DNA of 64,000 bases from Epinephelus fuscoguttatus. Lineage: Eukaryota; Chordata; Actinopteri; Perciformes; Serranidae. The translations under genes and the position numbers were made by a program. The stretch covers positions 18,134,513-18,198,512 of the forward strand of contig NC_064758.1 of assembly GCF_011397635.1 (NCBI RefSeq), written 5' to 3'. Each line of letters starts with the position of its first letter. The first letter of the stretch is position 1. The notes under the pieces were generated by a model. The model worked only from the letters and a program-made list of their open reading frames with translations. It had not been told where the DNA came from and did not search any database. Positions 46,701 through 58,800 of the stretch are shown piece after piece.

Positions 46701-47730
46701 TCACAGGGCTACTATCCTGAAGCAGGCACCCAGCCGTCCCAGTCGGGACCCTTGATATGTTGATGTCATACACAACACCCTCTCCTTTTAACACTCACGT
46801 GGTTGTGAACAAAAAAATCTTGGTGTATCGGGGGTCTGGCCAGTATCTTCCAAAATGACTCCAATGAGACCCTAATCTCAGCAATGTTGGAGCCACCTGA
46901 AGTCGCTCTTTGCTCAGCCTCAACATTACAAGGACTGTACATTGCATAACTACTGTTATAAAATGTTGTTTGCTTACGTGTTGGCTTTGTAAAAAGCTGC
47001 ATGTCAGTTGTCTGATCTATTTGCTTTCAGGGAGGTGAGGGTGACGAGAGCCAGGGAGGTCCTGACCAGGGCAACAAACCAGCGAGGCAGAGCTACTACA
47101 GAGGCTTCCGACCAAGGTTCAGACCAAGGTTTGCATGTTGGCTTCATTGAAGCAGGGCTGCAACAAAGGGAGCGTAAAACACTGGGCTGTTTGAATCCTA
47201 GCCCAGAGTGCACTAACTTAAATACACCTCTTCAAATGAACATGATAAAGCAAATGCCACCTGTTTTGGCCACTGACGCTCTCCTTTTATTGCAGCCTAA
47301 CCTCAAATTGCAGCTGTGCATTCAAATTTTGATCGTGTACATTTTTTTTATATTCACAATTGCCTGCGACTTTAAAACTGCATCTCATCTCACTGGATGA
47401 TATATTTTTTGCATGATATCACCACTTCTTGGTTGCTGTATAAATCACAATTGCTTATCCCCCCTTTGCTTTTTGCTTGTTCACTCCAGGGGTCCACCAC
47501 GTCCCAGACCGGTGCGGGACGGCGAGGAGGACAAGGAGAATCAGGGCGGCGAAGGTGGTCAGAACCAGCAGCCCCGCCAGCGGCGCTATCGTCGTAACTT
47601 CAACTACCGCCGCAGACGCCCACAGACTGGTGGCAAACCCGGCCAGGAAACCAAGGAGGCCAAGACAGGAGGTGACCCATCTGCAGAGAAAACGTCCGCT
47701 CCCGAGGCCCAGCAGGGTGGGGCTGAGTAG
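43709..47730 (+). CDS. ybx1: Y-box-binding protein 1 (324 aa)
   Basis: Seven coding exons join in phase: 43709-43814, 45680-45743, 46018-46051, 46139-46228, 46351-46692, 47031-47128 and 47490-47730. Length equals human YBX1 (324 aa). The short Ala/Pro-rich N-terminus ([11 protein letters not shown]) is followed by the cold-shock domain at about residues 36-104, with RNP1 (NGYGFI) and RNP2 (DVFVH). Next comes the tail of alternating basic and acidic clusters, with [26 protein letters not shown] and [11 protein letters not shown]. The end, [10 protein letters not shown], is family-typical. It packages mRNA in cytoplasmic particles and acts in translation control, splicing and stress response. 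The acceptor of the 46351 exon has an A-run rather than pyrimidines. The ATG has a good context (AACCATGAG). Confidence 0.97.
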
Positions 47731-48224
47731 GAACAACCTGCCCACCGGCACCTACCATCTTTTACCATCGTCCGGGTGAGTCTGTAGCCTCATGATGACT
47801 GACCTGAGTCAGACTTGATTATTTCCATTAACTTAAACCTCGCACAAATCTGTATTCAGACAGAGCCGACAGTAAAGGATAATGACATTAAATAAGCTTA
47901 GCTCTTGTATTTAAATGTAATAGCTAAGCTAGCTAAATAAGGCTGTCATTTGCACTTTTTAGGCTCTGTAGTGGATGATCCAGAGCATGAGGTAATGCAG
48001 TGGATTTGATAAAGCAAACTGTCTGGCAGCATAGAGCCCTCTCACTATTGTCTCTTCTCCGTAAGAGCAGCAGCTTTAGGCTTTGGATTGTTTTTCTATC
48101 TGGTGATGATGCACATTTGTAGGCAATCCATGCTGCAGCATGCTACATGACTAAACTCAAATGGCTGAAAATGTATCAAACAGTTGAACAATTCACTAAT
48201 TTTCCAATTTTCTTCTTTTACAGT

Positions 48225-48565
48225 TTTTTTGTCAACAAGATGAAACATCAAACAAGATCTGAGCAATAAAGATTTGACTTGACGATCGTCACAAGCTTGC
48301 ACCATGCATTTGACCAGATTACCACCGATTGCCTGCAGAATCTATGCAGACTTGTTTTTTTTCCATTATTTTTATGTGACAGCTACAAAACGTTTTGGGG
48401 AAACAGCAAATGTTTTTCTAAATCTGTCCTAAGTTTTTACACCAAATGGTTTTTAAAGAAAAAATGGAATTTGATATCTGGTCAGTTTGACATTTTTAAA
48501 TAACTTTTTATGTATTCAAACATTTTAACAAAATGCAAGCTCAAATAAAAGTCCAGAAACCAGGA
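48225..48565 (+). other. ybx1: Probable 3' UTR exon of ybx1
   Basis: A donor (TCCGG/GTGAGT) at about 47776, 46 bp after the stop, and an acceptor (TTCTTTTACAG) at 48224 would join an untranslated last exon. This matches the eight-exon layout of vertebrate YBX1. Poly(A) signals AATAAA lie at 48265-48270 and 48544-48549, so short and long 3' ends are possible. Confidence 0.65.
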
Positions 48566-48584
48566 GCGTTGTCTGTGTGTTGGC

Positions 48585-48590
48585 TTTATT
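48585..48590 (-). terminator. arhgef16: Candidate arhgef16 polyadenylation signal (minus strand)
   Basis: TTTATT on the plus strand (AATAAA on the minus) about 1 kb beyond the arhgef16 stop. It is about 36 bp from the distal ybx1 signal on the other strand. Other AATAAA-like sites closer to the stop may also be used. Confidence 0.45.
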
Positions 48591-49591
48591 TTTATATTTC
48601 AAGTATATGGGCTCTAAACAATGACACAAACCATATTATTTCTTTCAGTTACATAGTATACTGTTAAGTTGGGGTGTTTTTCATCCCAAATATGAATACA
48701 TTCAGACAAATAAAGCCATGTAGTTGAGTTTTTTTCAATCAACTAAATTTAACAATGGCATTTATAATGGTAAATGTTTTACTTTGATAATTCTGTCACA
48801 TTTTCTTTTACACCAAGATAACAAATAAACCCTGCACAGCATCTTTAAATGACATCACAATGCAATACAATAAGAAATGCAACCAACTTTTAGCACTATA
48901 TCAAGTTCCTCATCTTGAGGTCAGGTGGCAAGACTCAAGAAACCAAAGTGTAGGTAATACACTTAAATTGTTCTGCATGCAACTCCTCATACAACTCTGT
49001 ATGTAGACAATAAAATAAAGTTTGTAGCTCCTAGATTCCACATTAAATCCTAGGCTGATTTTGAGGCTCATTGTTAACTACAGCTATTGAGTTTAAATTT
49101 ACATTCACACCAAGGAAATCACAGGGTTGTACTGTACAAGTAAGTATGTCCACTGACGGCCACTAAGTCCTACTATTGAAAATGTCCTTTCTCTATTGGC
49201 TGCACTTAAAGGTGGAGAAAAACACCCTTATACACAGTAGCTCTTCAACAAATCGCTATTGGCTGAGATTTAACTGTCACTTCAACCTGATGGTCAAGTT
49301 TTAAAACAACTGGTTTGAACAGTCTTGACAGCGGAGATTAACATGAAACATGGCCGGCCCAGAAACCTCATGGTCACATGGTGTTCATCATAGACCACTG
49401 GGGTACCAGGACAGCACAAGTGGCCATTTTTGAGGCTTTTCATATCCTGGTAAATGTCTTCCAGTGTGATGTTGATGGACTTCTGGACCACTGTGTTGAG
49501 TCTCAACAAAAACCGAACCTTATGAGCATCACCAATCTACTGGAAGGTGTTTCTGATATTTTGTCCACTCCCTGTGCATCCTGGGAGTCAC

Positions 49592-49834
49592 TCAAACGTT
49601 GGTCTCTTTGCGCAGACGCTTCATACGCTGCACATTGTTCTCCATGGCGGTGGGATTGGTGATCTCGGTGGCACAGGTCGAAGGAAACCAGCCTCTCACT
49701 CCATCTCGCATCCTCTCCCCATAGCACCAGGCTGGGAAGAGCACACAGTTTAAGATGCCTCTCTAAGAATTCTTGTATGCTTTTATATGAATTTATATGA
49801 TGTTGTATTAGTGGTGATGGAGCTAAGTGCTCAT

Positions 49835-49869
<35 letters not shown>

Positions 49870-52800
49870 GCCTCACCTTCCTCTTTCTGCATCACGATGA
49901 CGAGCTCAGCTTGTTTGAGCCCCAACTCATCTGGCTCCTTTGGCATGTAGGCTTTGGTGGCCTCATACTGCGGCAGACCTAAAACACATTCCCATAATGC
50001 AATGTGATTCATAAAACCAACAACTTTTACATTGGGTGAAGTATCGGTGCGTTCCATTGCAACAGGAAGTCAGAATTTATGAGTTCCCAGTTGGAAATTT
50101 TAACTGGAACGCCCCCTTAAGTCATATTTCAGAGCAGGAAAGTCTGAGGAACCTCACCAACCACCAACCTCATAATCCAATATGGCTGTTCGGCCCATTA
50201 ACAATAGTTAACTCTGAAGTCATATACTACATACTGGGTTAGTACAGTGTGTGTTAGTAGTCAGTAATATACTTCTGTCTCATGTATGTCTCATTAAATC
50301 AGCCAAGTACACAGTACTGTCCAACTCTTATGTGTGGAAATTACAGTGTAGTACATTCTTATCAACTGGTATTATTAACTACATCTTGGTTTTCCCGCTT
50401 GCTGTACTGGAATGCGGTCAACTTGTGCGTGACGTCATTCCCAGCTCTAACCCCCAGCTTCCGAAGTAAATGGAATGCAGCATAAATTTACCTTTGTTTC
50501 AAGTTTCCGTTCTTTAGCACTTTGTACGTTGTTCATCTTACTGGTGGAGCGTTTGCAACCCTGTACTGTAAAAACACTACCTGGGCCACACTGCTGAATA
50601 TCTACCACACATTACATCACTTCCTGGATTGTGACATTCTCCCTGAGAGGGCACACCCTTTGATAAAGATATCAAACAGATAAATCTGCTCTTAGAACAA
50701 CTGCCATTTCACAAACAGCCTGTGTTTGCTACTCGTGTGATGGTTCTGTTTTTAATAATGTATTTGTATGAACGAGATCATGGCTTTAATTCAAACAAGA
50801 TCTCATTTAATATCCAAAATACTGTTCATGTTATGTGGACTACAGATCTATAGGACACTATGGTCCGGTACACATAAAACTAAATGATCGCTCCAAGTCT
50901 GTCTTGGTTTTGAAACAGTTCTGTGCATGTCCAAGGCACGTTTGGCACACACTGTGGGATCGTATAGACTTACATCTGTTTCACATACAGTGTACAAGCA
51001 GTAAGGTTAAAGGTGCTGTACTAGAATGCTGTTTTCATGTGCTGCATTTGGAGTCAAATGCAAGTACGTACAGATTAAAATCTTGTTTTTAAGTGTTTCT
51101 AAAACATTGTAAACCCAAAGTCAGGATTCACATAGATCAAGAAAATACTGGTAAATAGTTTATTAGTCTGAAAAAGAGGGGAGAACCTGTGCAGCTGTGA
51201 TATGTATATGAATAAAATTGCATTTGAAACAGCTGCAGACTAATTTGAAATGGAAAGTGAATGTGAACCATCTGCTTTCTGTGCAGCACACAAGTTAATA
51301 ATTTACACATGAAAGGTAAAGGACCAGATTCATCATTAGCTGCTGCTTTCAAAGACTGACATGTACACACTGAAGACAGGTCGAGCTCAGAGTTAACTCG
51401 GAGTGTATTTTAAAGAATGACACCCTTGGTAAATACAGCATGCTGACTTACCATCTTTACAGATGAAGACTCCTGCCTGCTTGTGTTCTGTAAGTGCGAC
51501 TATCCAACGTGCCCGGTCCACCCTGAGTAACAGAGACCAAAAGAAGTACTGTCAAATATGACTCCAAAGCCAGTGTTGTGTATTGTACATGTGATACCAG
51601 TGGACTAAATGCACAGGGACATTTTAGGTTGCCATTAACAGTTCTGCCAGTAGAGGGAGCCAGACACAAAACAATTGATTTGGGTTGCAGCAGGAGGACA
51701 TGAGGTTCCACTACAGCCTCACAGCAGGGGATAGCTGCCCCCAGCTGCAGTGCAGGACCACAGCCAACCCCTGATGATATCCTCCCCTCAACCTTAAAGG
51801 GTAATTTTCTGTATTTTTCAACCTGGACCCTATTTTCCCACATTTCTGTGCTGAAGCGACAAATGGGAACGGCAATTTTTGAAATTGGTCCAGTATTTAG
51901 GAGACTTCTGTTTAACCAGAAACAGCCGCGGAATCACCACTGCCAAACGCACCAGACTCCATTTAAATAAACAGTGATTTTAGCATGCATAGATACAGCC
52001 TATTCTCACATCTAACCTGGTGTTAAGGGTTTGTTTCAACCAAACCAGAGTTGGTGATAGTTAGGAGTAAAAAGACGAACCAAGATGGCTTTTGTGAGTT
52101 TTATTTTGTGTCTGTTGATTTGTAACGGAGTGTGTTTAACAATAATAAAATTACTGTTTATTTAAATGGAGTCTGGAGGGTTTGGCTTTAGCGATTTTGA
52201 GACTGTTTCTGGTTTTCAGAAAAAGGATCTTACTCTTTACCAAAAGGTCTATCTTTGTCGGGGTCCTTTCCATAATTTTGTCAAACACTTATAATAATCT
52301 GAGCGTGTTAGTGGCAAAAACAAGCACTTTTATTGGATGGAAAATGCACAAATGCCATGAGTGTTTACACTGCAGCCTGTTTTGTGGCTGCCAGCTGCAG
52401 AGCTCTTGCACAATACTTGACACAAAAACACAGAGATAAAGGGCACAGCTTGAAAAATACCTGAGTTACCATTTAAACATGACCATCAATATGAGGTAAA
52501 AGGAAGGCTATTTGCATTTATGTATCCTCCTCCCTCCCTCTAGATGAAATCATACCTAATGTCGCCTTATAATATTTGAATCTTGTGTTTCAAACATACA
52601 TCCCCCACTTAAGGGATAATAACTGCACTTATTATGTGCCGCTCATGGCTGATGGGAGGTGAGAGTGGCCGTACCTGGACTCAGCCTGCAGGATGATCTG
52701 CACTGCTCTGCCCTCGCTGTTCCTGCTCATCAGCAGCCTGAAGGAAAGATCGTAGCTGGAGCCATTCCTCGGCGAAGTCGCCCGGCCCTCTGTATCCCCT

Positions 52801-55800
52801 TCGATCTCCACCTCCACATTCTCAAGGGTGGCGTAGTCCATCACCACAAAGCTCTCATCACTGGACAAACAAATAGTTTTTATTCATATGTTCATTTACA
52901 GAACCATTTTTAATCAACTTGTGCAGGAACATTCAGAGGAATAATATGATTTTAAATGATCATTTTGTGCATTATAGTGTAGCGTAACCCAGCAGCTGTT
53001 TTACTGTGTATGTGTGTGTACTATTAACACATTCAGACCACATTCCTTGACTATCTGCTAATAGCATTTCGTAGATATTATCACCTGACAACTGGGTCAC
53101 AGTCTCGACTTAACAACCCTGAAAGTGACTCCAGTGTTGTGGGCAGCTCCTTCCTCTGTGCTGACATTGTTTGCTTTCTCCCTAACTCAAAACAGAGAGC
53201 CGTAGTCTGTCGAGCTGACATGCTGAATGCAAGATTGAAGAATCTCAAGTATGCATGCACCACATCCATGCTCTCCTTTCTCCGTCCCTGTCCTCTCCTC
53301 ATTTCACTCTGTTTCTCACGTCTCCTGTCCGCCAGCAGCAGCTGGATCTACTCAGTGTCCACGGGAGTCACCCGGAAAAGACCACAAAGCCCATGAAATG
53401 CTGCAAAATCTGGTCGTGGATCTGAAGTTTGTCCCTCTCCAGCAGTCTCCATTTTAGCAAATGACACAACTAGGTTATTTTATTAATGAAAGTGAGAGTG
53501 ATTTGATCTGTAAGAAGCCTACAAGGAGTACTTCACCCACAAAACTATTTGTAAATCAGTTAGTCATGCTGTGTCACCTTTTTTTCTTGCATGCTCCCAC
53601 GGAAAACGGCGAACATATTGATCTACTGACTGATTGAGAAACACATTAAACAACAGCAAAACTGAATCAAGGGCAGGGCTGAAAGTCAATCAAGTCTGGC
53701 TTTGAAGAGAGCAAAGATAAGTTTCACTTTTAGGTCAGTTTTAAATAGTTAGGTTTTAGAAAATAGCATGAGTTTGGGAAGTACTGAGCAAATGACTGGA
53801 CAAATAAGACTATACTAACGGTAAATGGACCTGCACTTGTATAGCACCTTTCTAGTCATCTGACCACTCAAAGCACTTTTTACACTAGGAGTCACATTCA
53901 CCCATTCCCACAGTACCAGAGGTAGTGAGAGGAGGCAGAGGCTACCCTACAAGGTGCCACCTGCTATTCAGATTTTAACACGCTCACACCCTGATGGAAC
54001 AGGCATCTGGGGCAATTTGGGGTTCAGTATCTTGCTCAAGGATACTTCAAGATGCAGACTGGAGGAGCTGGGGATCTAACCACTGATATTCCGATTAGTG
54101 GACAACTCACTCTACCTCTAGTTGTGCTGTTGTTAAACGTGGTCCCCCATGAATCAATAAATCAATATTTTCATCATTTTCCGTGGAGGCATGTGAGAAA
54201 AACATTTTCTTCACGATTTCAAGGTAAAGCTGCATGACTAATTGATACATAAATGATCATTTTGTGGGTGACGTATTTCTTTAAGTTTTGAAATCAACAT
54301 ATACCAGAGGTCACCAAAATTAGCTTCCTGCTCTGGCTTCTTTTTTCTAATGCCAGACTACTTTTCAACAGGATACTACAGGAGGCTGAAAGCATCTGAA
54401 TTATTGTGTTTACGTTGTTTTGTAAAAACCTTTTTCCACAAAATATTACATTTGACTTTACAGGTTTAGAGTGTAGGATTTAGTGGCATTCGGCAGTGAA
54501 GTTGCAGAACTAAAACTTCTCCTGTGTGCCAAGTGCACAGGAGAACTATGGTGGCCGACACAAAAAGCGAAAACATAAATGGCCCTATCTAGAGGCAGTA
54601 TTTGTCTGTACATGTATATGGATATGAACAGCTCATTTCAAGGTAATGAAAACACAACAATTCTTATTTTCAGGTGATTATAAACTAATGTAAACATACC
54701 ATCGTTATTAATATTATATACCATTTCTGCCAATAGATGCCCCTAAATCATACAAGCTGAACCTTCATCCATCCATCCATCCATCCATCCATCCACCCCA
54801 GACATCCCTCTCCCCAGCAATGCTTTCCAGCTCCTCCTGGGGGACCCCAAGGCGTTCCCAGGCCAGACGAGATATGTAATTCCTCCAGCGTGTTCTGCAC
54901 CAGGGCCTCCTACCAGTGAATAAAATTCAAAAGGAACTCTGTATTTTAGTCCGACTGACCTCTTCTTCTTGGTGACGATCAGTACGTCATTGAAGAGAAA
55001 CAGGTAGTAGGTCCTGCTGCTGAAAGCCCTCCAGATGCTGAGCTCTTCAGTGTAAAAGGCCAGCTCACCACGCTTCTTCAGCCACCGCGATGACGACACC
55101 AAAGGAAACGGCTGTGAGGACACGAGAGTTATTAATCCAAGTCAGCAGAGTGGATCTGCATCAGTACTAAATGAGGGGAATCCACCCAAAGCCTCATCCA
55201 AGTTCAATTATTTTCCTTGCTTTTTGTTTTTTCACCAATAGCCAACAATAACAAACACAGCTTACCTTGATTTTACCAAAATCCATCTGTTTCTGGATGG
55301 TGTACATCTGCTCCGTCCTCTCCATCCGCTGAGCTCCATCATTGCAGCTGGTGACCAACTGTTGAAATAATAATCACATCATAATCATGACCTTAAAAAC
55401 ACATCATCATCATCATCATCATCATCATAGCAAATGAGAGGTCGGGGCTAAAGAGTGCTTTCTCAAACATCTCTACCTTGCTGATGGCGTTCAGCGCCCA
55501 AACAGCAGCAAAGTACTCCGCTGTCTTGTCTGGAGTTTTCTGACAGATTGTCTGTGAGGAGGGAACAAAGAACCAGTTATAAAATTCTGTCAGCAAAACA
55601 ACCTTCTGCACCACTGAACATGTCATGAAGCTGTATCTGGAGTTCCTAAATCATCAGTAACTTATTAACTTTCGTGTACATGTGCATACTGTATTTGCAA
55701 AGTTATAGTATAGTGCAGATATATAAATGATTTTTATTCATGCGTTCACTTTTTTTCTAATTTTCTAATTTCTCTCCAAGGCTCCTTTTCTAGCTGCTAT

Positions 55801-58800
55801 GTATCTTTTAAGATGTTGTTCATCTAGTCAAGTAAAGGTTAAACTGACATCCAGCAGCAGCGGCAGTCTGGTGACCCTCTGCATGGGAAGGATGAGGAAA
55901 GAGATCATGGGCAGGCCTCCACATTCATTGCTCCCTTCAATCTGCTTCAGGGTCTCTTTAAATGCAGTGTTACTGGTTCTAATAGATGCAAAGAAAGAGA
56001 AAAGTTGAGCTCATCCTGCCGCATTACTGCAGAAACTCAGCTTGTTACGGGTTTTTGTTGTGCTACTCACATCAGCTTCTGCAGCGTCCTCTGTTGGAAG
56101 GTCTCGTTGGAGCAGTAGACAATGTAGGGCTCAAAGTGGTGGGCAGCGTGGTTCTGAACAATATCACTAATGTCCCGGATCACTGGGTTGTCATAGTGAC
56201 GCCGCTCAAGGTCCTCAAAAAACCTGGAAATGGAGAGAGAGGGGGAGGTTTAGTAAAGAAGTGAGAGGACTGTGTTTCCCTCCCACAGAGTGATTATCTG
56301 AGCAGGACACACAGCTGTGTGAGCGCACAGCATGTTGAGGCTGAACTGAGTGTGGTGACTTATAGGTTTTAAGTGTCAGGTGAGTAGTAGGGCTGGGCGA
56401 TATGGGGAAAATCAAATATTACGATATATTTGACCAAATACCTCAGTATCGATACTGCGACGATATTTTTGGGTTGACTATTGGTGCTTTCACAAAATAT
56501 TTACACAATGAGATTTAATACGATGTTGGGCGACATTGAGAAGACATGTTGATGGAATACTTCACCCACTAAATAATCATTTGTATATCAATTAGCCATG
56601 TCATGTTCCATTGAATTCATAAAGAAACTTTTTTTTTTGCATGTCTCCTTTGAGAACACTGAGCATATTGATATATGGATTGATTGGGGACCATGTGAAA
56701 AAACAGCAACTACAGTGGAACCCACTTATAGTGATCACGATTACAGTGATCAGTCAGCCCTGGTTCTAACCCAGGGTGGGGGAACCCCTTTTGTGTGAGT
56801 TTGCATGTTCTCCATGTATCAGTGTGGGTTTTCTCCAAATGCTCCAGCTTCCTCCCACAGTCCAAAGACATGCAGGTTAATTGGTGACTCTAAATTGGCC
56901 GTAGGTGAGTGTGAATGGTTGTCTGTCTCTGGAAGTCTGGCAGATTTTTCTTGACGCCCATGATACTGTACCTGGAAGGAAACACACTTTCTCTCAATGA
57001 AAAACAGTCTCCTCGAGCCAGTGAGATGCAGCAGCGTTACCTAGTGTTCTCAGGCTACCTTGTATAGTCAATTCTAGATTGCTTATAGCCATTGATTTGA
57101 CACACACATGCATCATCACTATCAGAGCGTCCCTCTGTGTATCAAAACATCTATTTACAAACTCTCATGTAACTCGTGCTGTATAACCCAAGTCTCATTT
57201 ATCCATTCGTAGGCTCAGTACTTCCCAAACACATTCATTTTCACTAAAACCTTACTATTTAAAACTGAACTGAAAGTAAAACTTATCTTGCTCTCTTCAA
57301 AGCCAGACTCCGATACTAAAGACTGGATAAACAAGACTTTGATTATACTAGATGAGTTGTGTGAGAGTTTGTTAATGGATGTTTGATATAGTCTGTTGTG
57401 TTAAACATGGTCCCCAATCAATCAATATATCAATATGTATGTCCGTGGAGGCATGCCATTTTCCGTGAAGGCATGCAAGAAAAACAAAGTTTTCCTTAAG
57501 GTAACACAACATGACTAATTGATATACAAGTGGTCACTTTGTGGGTGAAGTATTTCTTTAATATACTAAAATACTAAACCTATGTACAGTTTAAATATTT
57601 CCTGTAAGATCCAGGTGGTTGCTTCTGCCAAAGCACTGTAAAGGCTTTGCATTACTATCACAACTGGATAAATGACTTTCAGCCCTGCCCTCGCTGAGTG
57701 CCTTTTTAACAAAAAGAAGTAAAATGACACCTGGAAAACAGCCCAACCCAGGAAGCATCTCCAGGACACACAATCACACACAGCCACTGTCAGTCACATC
57801 ATACTGCTGCTACTGAGGCCTTCTAGTTTCACAATCCTGTTTTACTTGGAAACAGAGAACAACAGGATGAAAGATAGGGTGACACTTCTTCTCTTGCTGC
57901 GTCAAGTGGATCTATTTTCATTTAAAATAGCACAGCCAGCAATGTACAGAGCAACGCAGGCTGCTCTCAAGCACATTATCATCCTAAAGCCTGGGAATAC
58001 CACTCAGGGCAGCTAGGCAGCAGAACCAGTTTGGTTAGCGTGTTTTAACATGTTGATGGAGCCTACAGGATACTAAACACATGCTCAGGGCAAATACTCT
58101 ACCTGAAACTTTAAATCAACACACCTACTGCTTGAAAACATCTATGTGGGTAACTGGGTATACATCATTAACTATATGACACACACACACACACACACAC
58201 AAAATGACTCAATGTGCAGCCCCATTTAAAATCTGTACACACTGTATGTGGATAATCAGACCATTACCTTGCTTCACACACTGATAACATCATCAGATCC
58301 TTCTTTTACAAGGTGGTGAACCTCCCCCAGCACTTGTTTTCCATCACACACACAAACACACACATGTAAGACTATCAGAGAGTTGTGCCCACCGTTTGCT
58401 GACTTGGTGGATGACAGAGATGTTGGAGAAGAGGTGATGGTGCTCTGTGGCCGTCATTGTTTTCCTCAGAGCTTCACTACTCTTAAAGTGACGCACCAGG
58501 ATGCCCAGACTGTGCAGGTACGAATGCTCCGATGTGATGATCTCAAAAATGGCCTGTTAAATGACCACATAAACCAAAATAAGAGTGCATGTGAAGGAAC
58601 AACACCCTGTTGCAGCATGTACTTTCTTTTCAAGCATCAAACTTTAAAAAATAAAAACCCACCCTGTGATGCTGCTACTGTTAGATCTCTGATGGTCTGT
58701 ACATTTTTGATGAAGGTTTTTGATTTACTTCTTTTTTAATTCAAAAAGACTTGAAAGAGATCACTGACTTGGCCGACCCAATTTCCTCAGGCAGCCTGTT

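Noticed and set aside
46321-46794. 157-codon minus-strand frame at ybx1 exon 5
   Set aside because: It is the mirror of the arginine-rich ybx1 coding exon, where GC-rich codons keep the antisense free of stops.
49503-50057. 184-codon minus-strand frame across two arhgef16 exons
   Set aside because: It reads through the intron, including the (TG)n tract, and is out of frame in the last exon. The spliced frame ending ETNV is supported by homology and phase.
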